Shown here piece after piece: positions 14,008 through 19,774 of a DNA stretch of 27,185 bases. The translations under genes and the position numbers were made by a program. Positions within the stretch are counted from its first letter, which is position 1; every line of letters starts with the position of its first letter. Source of the stretch: an uncultured Oscillospiraceae bacterium. GTDB taxonomy: Bacteria; Bacillota; Clostridia; Oscillospirales; Acutalibacteraceae. Below the pieces are notes generated by a model, which was not told the origin of the DNA, made no database searches, and saw nothing but the letters and a program-made list of their open reading frames with translations. Location: contig USDZ01000004.1 of the NCBI GenBank assembly GCA_900553525.1, positions 1-27,185 on the forward strand, given 5' to 3'.

Positions 14008-14832
14008 TTAATCCCTGGTCTGTTGTTCGTAACAAATCGTCCAGTTACGCCACAAGATCTGTGTGCCCCGCCAGCCGTAGGCTTTCCCCTCCGGATTGTC
14101 CAAATCGGCAGGCAAGGCCAGAGGCTGGTATTCGCGGAAGCAGGGATGAGGTTCGCATACGGCATCTTCGTTGAGAGGACAGACTTCCTGACAGGTGTCG
14201 CAGCCCCAGATAAGGCCGTTATTCCGGATAAGCCGTTTTTCTTCCGGTGACAAATCCCCCTTTTTTTGGGTGAGGAAAGAGAGGCAACGGCTTCGATCCA
14301 GCCGGCCTCCGGATAGGCAATGCCCGGGACAAGCCGCCGAACAGGCCCCGCAGTGAGGGCAGACGGAGATCTGTCCATCCGGTATGGGCCAGGGGGCGTC
14401 GGTGACGATTGACCCGATAAATACGTAAGACCCGTATCGGGGATGAATCAGAAGCCCATGGTCGCCGATGCGGCCGAGTCCGGCGAGAGAAGCCGCCGTC
14501 ACCTCGGGGATGGGGGAATTGTCCATAAAGGGCTCAAAAGAAAAAGAGGGAAAACGGCCGGACAGACGGCCGCAGGCACTGCGCAGCACATCGCCCGCCG
14601 CCGCATGGTAATCGGGGACACTGGCATAGCGGGAGAGGTTGCGGGGGCCGCCGTCATCCGCAAACCGGTAGGGGAACAGTGTGACGATGACCACGGTGGC
14701 TTCATCCGGGAGGCGAGCGGCAGCCCGACAGGAGAGCAATCGGGGCCGGATATCTTCAAAACGGCAGAAGCCGTGGAGCGGAAGGCCCGCCTCATCCAGC
14801 AAGGGGGAAATCTCAGGCAAACGGGTCGGCAT
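14008..14832 (-). CDS. QueG-like iron-sulfur protein (epoxyqueuosine reductase family), short form
   Basis: The 274-residue protein has a QueG-type N-terminal domain, with the conserved region MDNSPIPEVTAASLAGLGRI and then the GSYVFIGSIVTD strand, and a double 4Fe-4S cluster domain with CPHCGACSAACP near residue 157 and CDTCQEVCP near residue 212. Family members reduce epoxyqueuosine to queuosine in tRNA. Typical QueG is about 310-380 residues, so this one is short and lacks a C-terminal extension. The tRNA-modifying role is therefore uncertain, and a related corrinoid/Fe-S reductase is possible. ATG 14832 follows GAAAGGAGGGGGAACA. An AT-rich hairpin without a clear T-run lies about 40-70 bases beyond the stop codon. 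Confidence 0.75.
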   Translation of the reverse strand: MPTRLPEISPLLDEAGLPLHGFCRFEDIRPRLLSCRAAARLPDEATVVIVTLFPYRFADDGGPRNLSRYASVPDYHAAAGDVLRSACGRLSGRFPSFSFEPFMDNSPIPEVTAASLAGLGRIGDHGLLIHPRYGSYVFIGSIVTDAPWPIPDGQISVCPHCGACSAACPGHCLSGGRLDRSRCLSFLTQKKGDLSPEEKRLIRNNGLIWGCDTCQEVCPLNEDAVCEPHPCFREYQPLALPADLDNPEGKAYGWRGTQILWRNWTICYEQQTRD

Positions 14833-14856
14833 TGTTCCCCCTCCTTTCTTTTAAAT

Positions 14857-14886
14857 ATTATACAACAAAGACCTCGAAAAAAGCAA
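14857..14886 (-). promoter_or_regulatory. Promoter of the QueG-like gene
   Basis: On the minus strand TTGCTT (14886-14881), an 18-base spacer and TATAAT (14862-14857) lie about 25 bases before the start codon. Confidence 0.65.
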
Positions 14887-14924
14887 CGAAAGCGATGGAG
14901 AGTCTCGGTTCAAACGGAAATATT

Positions 14925-14987
14925 GATGAAAAGAAATCCGTCGGTTTCATTCCTGGATGAAAAGAAATCTGTCGGTTTCATTCTTAG
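14925..14987. repeat. Two tandem copies of a 31-bp repeat
   Basis: GATGAAAAGAAATC-[C/T]-GTCGGTTTCATTC is repeated head to tail at 14925-14955 and 14956-14987 with about three differences. Each copy contains an imperfect dyad (GAAATC/GGTTTC around CGTC). The repeat lies upstream of the QueG-like promoter and beyond the terminator of the rubrerythrin operon. Confidence 0.8.
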
Positions 14988-15027
14988 ATTGGGACAATGG
15001 ATATAAACGGATATGGCGGCCTGGTGC

Positions 15028-15060
15028 AAAAAAGCACCGCCGTGTGGCACGGCAGTGCTT
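15028..15060 (-). terminator. Terminator of the rubrerythrin operon
   Basis: A 13-bp stem with one G-U pair (15048-15060 with 15032-15044) and a 3-base loop is followed on the minus strand by six T residues. It lies just after the stop codon of the 58-residue protein. Confidence 0.88.
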
Positions 15061-15069
15061 GTATATCGA

Positions 15070-15246
15070 TTACAGGTCGTCCGCGTCTTGCTCCGGTTTC
15101 TCTCCATAGCCGGCGGTGCCGGTATAGCTGCCGAGCACATCGGACAGGATATCGCCCCGTCCCTGCTCTCGCAGCGTGACCGCGTCCTGCATGGCCGTTT
15201 GTTGGGCCTGAGGGATGGATTTGGACTTGTTCTTTTTCTTTTCCAT
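15070..15246 (-). CDS. Small 58-residue protein coupled to rubrerythrin
   Basis: The product begins MEKKKNKSKSIPQAQQ and ends in GSYTGTAGYGEKPEQDADDL. It has a lysine-rich head, no membrane segment and an acidic tail with a Tyr/Gly-rich stretch, and it looks mostly disordered. ATG 15246 is nine bases beyond the rubrerythrin stop. The ribosome binding site GAGGAG overlaps that stop codon (TGAGGAG), which implies translational coupling, and a strong terminator follows its own stop. From memory, similar short proteins ending in a Q-D-[AV]-D-D-L pattern occur in other Clostridia, but I know of no assigned function. A stress-related role is only guilt by association. Confidence 0.78.
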   Translation of the reverse strand: MEKKKNKSKSIPQAQQTAMQDAVTLREQGRGDILSDVLGSYTGTAGYGEKPEQDADDL

Positions 15247-15255
15247 GCCCGCTCC

Positions 15256-15795
15256 TCAATAATCCTCGACATGCAGTTGAAAATAGGATTGCGGATGCTT
15301 GCAGACCGGGCAGAGGGAGGGAGGCGTTTCACCGGTGTAAAGATGGCCGCAGTTCAAACAAATCCAAATGGTTCCCGCGCCCCGCTTAAAGACCTTGCCG
15401 GTATCCAGATTGTCGCGCAGTTTGAGGAAACGCTGCTCGTGGTGGCTTTCGATCTTTCCGACCAATTCGAAAGCCGTGGCGATAGCGGTAAAGCCCTCTT
15501 CCCGTGCCACTTTCGCAAAATCCGCGTACATCTGGGTCCACTCATAGCGTTCCCCTGCCGCGGCATCCACCAGGTTATCGGCAGTACCCGGCATACTGCC
15601 GCCGTGCAGTTGTTTGAACCACAGCTCGGCATGTTCTTTTTCATTGGCGGCTGTCGCCTCAAATATCCGCGCGATCTGCATGTAACCGTCCTTTTTTGCC
15701 TGAGAGGCATAGAAGGTGTATTTGTTTCGCGCCTGGCTTTCCCCTGCGAAGGCCGCCATGAGATTAGCCTCGGTGCGGCTTCCTTTGAATTCCAT
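15256..15795 (-). CDS. Rubrerythrin
   Basis: The 179-residue protein has the ferritin-like diiron domain (E-S-Q-A-R-N-K-Y near residue 20, ANEKEHAE near residue 50, ESHHEQRF near residue 120) and a C-terminal rubredoxin-type iron site with ICLNCG and LCPVCK. Rubrerythrins reduce hydrogen peroxide in the cytoplasm of anaerobes using NADH-derived electrons. I chose ATG 15795, nine bases behind AAAGGA; an ATG two codons earlier, at 15801, is only three bases from it and is the alternative. It is the first gene of a two-gene operon with the 58-residue protein. Confidence 0.95.
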   Translation of the reverse strand: MEFKGSRTEANLMAAFAGESQARNKYTFYASQAKKDGYMQIARIFEATAANEKEHAELWFKQLHGGSMPGTADNLVDAAAGERYEWTQMYADFAKVAREEGFTAIATAFELVGKIESHHEQRFLKLRDNLDTGKVFKRGAGTIWICLNCGHLYTGETPPSLCPVCKHPQSYFQLHVEDY

Positions 15796-15931
15796 TTGCA
15801 TACATCCTTTCTTTGGTGTTAAAGAGCTCCGGCAATAGTATGGACAGGTGGTGACGGATTACTCATTATTTCCAAAACTTAATCCAAGAATTTCTTTTTC
15901 CCTTTCCCATAAAAACCAAGCCCCGCTGTCG

Positions 15932-15953
15932 TATAATAGACGAAAAGCTTTTC
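15932..15953 (+). promoter_or_regulatory. -10 element and operator-like palindrome before the sigma gene
   Basis: TATAAT at 15932-15937 is followed at once by the perfect 12-bp palindrome GAAAAGCTTTTC (15942-15953), which would cover the transcription start. No clear -35 is seen. Read on the minus strand, the same AT core gives TATTAT, which might serve the divergent rubrerythrin gene. Confidence 0.5.
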
Positions 15954-15972
15954 ACATAAAGGAGGCGTTGGC

Positions 15973-16530
15973 TTGGAAAATAACCGGTTCGATCAAGCGA
16001 TGTCCCGCGTGACGGCCGGCGATGTGAGCGGCCTCGAGGAAATCTACCGCGCGTATGCTTCGAGCGTGTATGCGGTTTGTCTCTCTGTTACAGGCAAACC
16101 TGCCGATGCGGAAGACGCAGCGGTGGAAACCTTTATCCGGATATGGCAAAAAGCCGGCACTTACCGGTCGGGTGCCGAACATCGGGCCTGGCTGATGACC
16201 ATCGCCCACCGCACGGCCGCGGAAATCATGCGGCGGCAGAACCGGATCAGTCCCGTGGAGGACGCAGTTTTGGAGATCCTTCCATCCCGGGAACGTCTGG
16301 AAGACGAGGCTTGTACCCGTCTGCTTCTGCAAAGGTCGCTCGAACAGCTGAGTGAAGCCGAACGACAGGTGGTATCGCTGCATTTGATCGCGGATCTAAC
16401 CCTGCGGGAAACGGCCCGCATCCTGAACGAACCGCTCGGGACCGTCGCCTGGAGGAACCGCCAGGCGATGGGAAAACTGCGCCGTATGATGATGGAAAGG
16501 GAGGAAATGGATTATGAAACCACTGTCTGA
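15973..16530 (+). CDS. ECF-type RNA polymerase sigma factor
   Basis: The 185-residue protein has a sigma region 2 (about residues 8-85, with LEEIYRAYASSVYAVCLSVT and DAEDAAVETFIRIWQ) and a sigma region 4 (about residues 118-172, with LSEAERQVVSLHLIADLTLR and a helix-turn-helix at ETARILNEPLGTVAWRNRQA). It should direct RNA polymerase to a small set of promoters when released from its partner. The start is TTG at 15973, seven bases behind GGAGG. The next gene overlaps its last 17 bases and encodes a membrane protein, the usual sigma/anti-sigma arrangement. Confidence 0.93.
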   Translation: MENNRFDQAMSRVTAGDVSGLEEIYRAYASSVYAVCLSVTGKPADAEDAAVETFIRIWQKAGTYRSGAEHRAWLMTIAHRTAAEIMRRQNRISPVEDAVLEILPSRERLEDEACTRLLLQRSLEQLSEAERQVVSLHLIADLTLRETARILNEPLGTVAWRNRQAMGKLRRMMMEREEMDYETTV

Positions 16531-17995
16531 CCGCGATATCCGGAATCGCCTCCAACAGGCGGCGGATTCTGAAACCCCGCCTTTGTGGGGGCGTATTGAG
16601 GCGAAACTTCAAGATGACCGCTATTCCTTTGAGGCTGAGGAAATCCCGGCGGCACGGAAAATGTGGCGGAAACCGCTCCTGGCGGCTGTCGCCGTGTCTC
16701 TTTTTCTGGTTCTGGCGGTTGGCCTGACAGCGCTGTATCCTATGATGGCTCCGCCGGTTTCCCCATCGGAGGAAAGGATCGACCTGTCGTTCCAAGTGCG
16801 TTCGGAGGTCCTTGGAAACGTGGACTACGGATTGGAAGGCAATCGCTCCGAAAGTCTACGCCTGCTAGAAACGTATGCCGACTTTCAGAATTCTCTGGCC
16901 CGCATCGGGCTGTTGATTGACGATCAAACCTCCTTGCCCTCCGGGGTGCCGTATCCGCAGCCGGTGAAGGCAGATCTGCCCTATACGGAAGAGTATTTCC
17001 AAGAGCACGCGCTGCTGATGCTCCTTTACCCGTGGGAAACGGCTTACGCGGCGGAGGATGTGGCCCGCGTGACCAAAACCGGCACGGTCTTGACGGTGGG
17101 CCTTTCCTCGGGAGCTCCATCGGAAGACGCCTTTGCAGGGCTTCGTCAGGCCCTGTTTGTGGAAGTGAACAAGGCGGATATTGAGGATTGCGATCGGTTT
17201 GTATTCGAAGTTCAGGCTGCGAAACAAGAAGAGGTCAAGACGTTGGAAACCGCGCGTTATCAGACGCAAGCGGTTGAGGTCGATACGGACAACACGGCAG
17301 CCAATCGAGTCCTGACCAGTGTACAGGATGTCGCCGATCTGCAAGTTCGCCTTTCCGACAACACGGCGCGAAAAATGCTTGATCAATACGATGCCGCCTA
17401 CTTTGAAGATCACGATCTGATTACGCTGTATCTGCGGCATCCCAGTGCGGACATTATACAGGATATCGTTGGCGTGACCAAGCACGGCGGCGCCGAAAAC
17501 GCCCTGGACATCGTGCTGACCGAGCGGCACATAAATACCTATGGAACAAAAGGCCGGATCTGCTGCCTGGAACTGCCAAAGGGCACGGTGTCTGCCGACA
17601 CGATTCTCTATCTGTACAATGCGTTTCAAGGAAATGTGACCGTCCTGATAGATACGGGCGGGGACGATATGACGGTTCTCGAATTGATCCAAGAGGATCC
17701 CATGGCCTACATGCAGATTGACGGGACAGGGGTATACGACTTGTCGACTTCTCCAATGCTTTCCGGCGGTATTTCCGTACGGCTTTTTGATTCGGACGGA
17801 GACGGCGTGAAAGATCTGTCGATCTCGCTTGACTGGATGCAACCGCAAGACTGGACGCAACCGCCAGGAACGAAGAACCTCATATACCAGAAATGGGGGG
17901 ATGAATGGAGGCTCTTGTCCGAAACGCTTGTTTCGGAAGAGAGGGAAACGCTCTGGTTCTCCACGACCGCGCCTCCAGAGATCAGCCTCTTCTAA
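16514..17995 (+). CDS. Membrane anti-sigma-like protein with duplicated extracellular domain
   Basis: The 493-residue protein has a cytoplasmic N-terminus of about 52 residues, one membrane helix (about 55-77) and a large outer part. The head (LSDRDIRNRLQQAADSE, then TPPLWGRIEAKL) resembles the helical head of anti-sigma proteins but has no His/Cys zinc motif. Residues about 125-235 and 275-373 are two copies of one domain: both have Y-F-x2-H-x-L, then V-T-K-x-G, a strand pair, and [FL]-x-E-[LV]-x-K. The pattern resembles PrcB-type domains, an uncertain assignment. Residues 426-434 (DSDGDGVKD) look like a calcium loop. It overlaps the sigma gene by 17 bases and follows GGGAGGAAATGGATT, so the two are co-translated. 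It probably holds the sigma factor at the membrane and senses an outside signal; the signal is unknown. Confidence 0.82.
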   Translation: MKPLSDRDIRNRLQQAADSETPPLWGRIEAKLQDDRYSFEAEEIPAARKMWRKPLLAAVAVSLFLVLAVGLTALYPMMAPPVSPSEERIDLSFQVRSEVLGNVDYGLEGNRSESLRLLETYADFQNSLARIGLLIDDQTSLPSGVPYPQPVKADLPYTEEYFQEHALLMLLYPWETAYAAEDVARVTKTGTVLTVGLSSGAPSEDAFAGLRQALFVEVNKADIEDCDRFVFEVQAAKQEEVKTLETARYQTQAVEVDTDNTAANRVLTSVQDVADLQVRLSDNTARKMLDQYDAAYFEDHDLITLYLRHPSADIIQDIVGVTKHGGAENALDIVLTERHINTYGTKGRICCLELPKGTVSADTILYLYNAFQGNVTVLIDTGGDDMTVLELIQEDPMAYMQIDGTGVYDLSTSPMLSGGISVRLFDSDGDGVKDLSISLDWMQPQDWTQPPGTKNLIYQKWGDEWRLLSETLVSEERETLWFSTTAPPEISLF

Positions 17996-18015
17996 ACGCA
18001 TGTATGTTTCCGAAT

Positions 18016-18034
18016 AAAATGGATACCCCATTTT
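18016..18034 (+). terminator. Weak hairpin after the anti-sigma gene
   Basis: AAAATGG (18016-18022) pairs with CCATTTT (18028-18034). The stem is only 7 bp and AT-rich, so it may end some transcripts or none. A TATACT at 18062-18067 could give the next gene its own promoter, but no -35 is visible. Confidence 0.35.
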
Positions 18035-18112
18035 TCAACAAATTCTGTTTTTTAGATGTCCTATACTCGCTTTAGCGCATAAAAATGACGACGGAATGGA
18101 GGTGATCGCCAC

Positions 18113-19090
18113 ATGAGGAAACGTATCGTACAAGTTTTGGCTGCTGTGATAGCTGCCGGACTGCTGGCGGTTACGGCTTGTTCCCATATGCCGGAGGATC
18201 CCGAACCCACATTGCACATGTGGGAGACATCGGACGATGTTTCCACATGTTTGGAGTCGGCAGAGGCCGAATCACAGATGGACGAAAACGAGGAGAACAG
18301 TTCCACATTTCCTTTGGAAACCACAACTTCCGGCCCGGTTGATGCATCTTCTGGCCCGTCTTCCACGGCCTCCGCTCCATCTGCAACGCAACGCATCGAC
18401 TTGCCCGGAGGCGATCCGCATACAGCCTTCACCTCGGTCTTATTGGATGTTCCCTATTTGAGTCAAAAGGACATTCTGCCAAACGGATGCGAAGCGGTCA
18501 GCGCGACGATGCTGTTGCATCATGTGGGGGATATTATCCCACCGCTTGACTTTGTGGACCGCTATCTGGACTGCAAACCGGCCTGGAGAGAGGGAGATGT
18601 CCGCTATGGTCCCGATCCGTCCGAATTCTACGCGGGCGATCCCACCACCCCGACGGGCGGCTACGGCTGTTTTTCACCCGTGATTGTAAAGGCGTTGAAC
18701 CGGGCGCTCCAATCCTATGCCCCGGGGGAATATGAAGCGGTTGATCTCAGCGGCATCTCTCTGGAAGATCTGGAAGGGTATATCGACTGTGGTATTCCTG
18801 TGGCCGTATGGGCTACGATCGGGATGAAAGAAGTTCCGTTTTACTATGAATGGATCTCTCCCGAAGATGGTCAGAAGTACCGCTATCCGTCCGGAGAACA
18901 TTGCCTGGTGCTGGTGGGATATGACGAAAACCGGTATTATTTCAACGATCCGTACAATTCGAACGGTCTGGTCAGCCACAGCAAGTCTACCGTGGAAAAA
19001 CGCTATGAAACCCTCGGACGGCAGGCGGTGGCGATCCTGCCCATGGATTGGGTCATGCCCGAGGGCTTGTCGGCATCCTGGGAACCGTAG
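18113..19090 (+). CDS. C39-like peptidase-fold lipoprotein
   Basis: The 325-residue product has a lipoprotein signal (MRKR, hydrophobic core, V-T-A-C with the lipid cysteine at residue 23), a Ser/Thr/Glu-rich linker to about residue 105, and a papain-like domain of the C39_2 type. The catalytic cysteine is Cys126 in LPNGCEAVSATMLLHH; the histidine is His263 in GEHCLVLVGYD; the third residue is probably Asp279 in FNDPY. It therefore sits outside the cell on the membrane and may cleave peptides or act on the wall. ATG 18113 follows GGAGGTGATCGCCAC. It comes 117 bases after the anti-sigma gene, so it may be a target or partner of the sigma system, for example the protease of the signalling path. 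That is inference. Confidence 0.88.
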   Translation: MRKRIVQVLAAVIAAGLLAVTACSHMPEDPEPTLHMWETSDDVSTCLESAEAESQMDENEENSSTFPLETTTSGPVDASSGPSSTASAPSATQRIDLPGGDPHTAFTSVLLDVPYLSQKDILPNGCEAVSATMLLHHVGDIIPPLDFVDRYLDCKPAWREGDVRYGPDPSEFYAGDPTTPTGGYGCFSPVIVKALNRALQSYAPGEYEAVDLSGISLEDLEGYIDCGIPVAVWATIGMKEVPFYYEWISPEDGQKYRYPSGEHCLVLVGYDENRYYFNDPYNSNGLVSHSKSTVEKRYETLGRQAVAILPMDWVMPEGLSASWEP

Positions 19091-19181
19091 AGGGAGGACA
19101 TCCTGAGGCGGCGCCGCGTGGGATATGGAAATAAGAGCGGCTTGAGCTTGTAATGGGGCCGCAGGATCGCGATGAGAACGA

Positions 19182-19217
19182 GATAGGACAGGCGAAACTC
19201 GCCTGTCCTATCTTTTT
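19182..19217 (+). terminator. Strong terminator after the peptidase gene
   Basis: A perfect 14-bp stem (19182-19195 with 19199-19212) with a 3-base loop is followed by TTTTT. It separates the sigma module from the surface-protein gene downstream. Confidence 0.93.
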
Positions 19218-19774
19218 GTGCGTTATTTTGCATATAAACTGCATATTGGCCCTTTCTTGACCATATGGTGTTGTTGGGCCAAATTTCCACCCCAAGATAT
19301 ATATGATTCAAACAAAACGACTCTAAATCAAGACAAAATGGACGACGCCAAGGGGACAAATACTCAAAAACTTCTTTTTTATGGCAAAAAACTCATAAAA
19401 TCCTTAAAGCAAAAATTTATAAAAGTGTACTTTTTCGAAAAAACATGCAAACAGCGCCGTGCATTCAGTATACTAAAAAAATGTGTGGATTTCAAGCAAA
19501 ATTTTAGAATTTCGCTTCATAATTCGAGCCTTTTTTTGATTTTGAAAAAGTACAATTTTAAAAAAGCCGGGAGGTATTCATGCTGCATTTTTAAAAATCC
19601 AGAGATTGAAAGGGGGTGAAACCTGGATTTACGGGCGTTTCTCCGGCTGGGAATATCCGTCCAAATTTATACGAATGAAGGCCGCTCTCCGGAGACGCAA
19701 GACTGTGTATAAAGGAGGCAAATATTGGATATACTTGAAAAGCCTGTGAAAAAAGATTGACTGGAGGATATGGA
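19218..19774 (+). other. AT-rich leader of the surface-protein gene
   Basis: This spacer of about 550 bp is far richer in A+T than its surroundings. It holds a perfect 10-bp inverted repeat, GTACTTTTTC (19427-19436) and GAAAAAGTAC (19544-19553); the palindrome TTTTTCGAAAAA (19431-19442); and a -10-like TATACT (19469-19474) without a clear -35. From 19608 on, three ribosome binding sites follow each other, before a CTG-started 29-codon frame (19623-19712), a TTG-started 11-codon frame (19725-19760) and the surface-protein ATG. A 133-codon open frame over 19218-19619 has Lys/Phe/Cys-rich content and no ribosome binding site; I do not regard it as a gene. I could not match the leader to a known riboswitch. 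Confidence 0.6.
19725..19760 (+). CDS. Possible 11-residue leader peptide
   Basis: TTG at 19725 lies seven bases behind a perfect AAAGGAGG and opens the frame MDILEKPVKKD, ending in TGA at 19758-19760. The stop lies just before the ribosome binding site of the surface-protein gene, an arrangement suited to translational coupling or attenuation. The frame is too short to be judged by composition. Confidence 0.3.
   Translation: MDILEKPVKKD

Noticed and set aside
19218..19619. 133-codon open frame in the AT-rich leader
   Set aside because: No ribosome binding site, odd composition rich in Lys, Phe and Cys, and it overlaps dyads and a promoter-like site.
19600..19720. GACGCAAG in the surface-protein leader considered as part of a c-di-GMP-I riboswitch
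   Set aside because: The other conserved parts (GCAAACC-type segment, second helix and its receptor) are missing.
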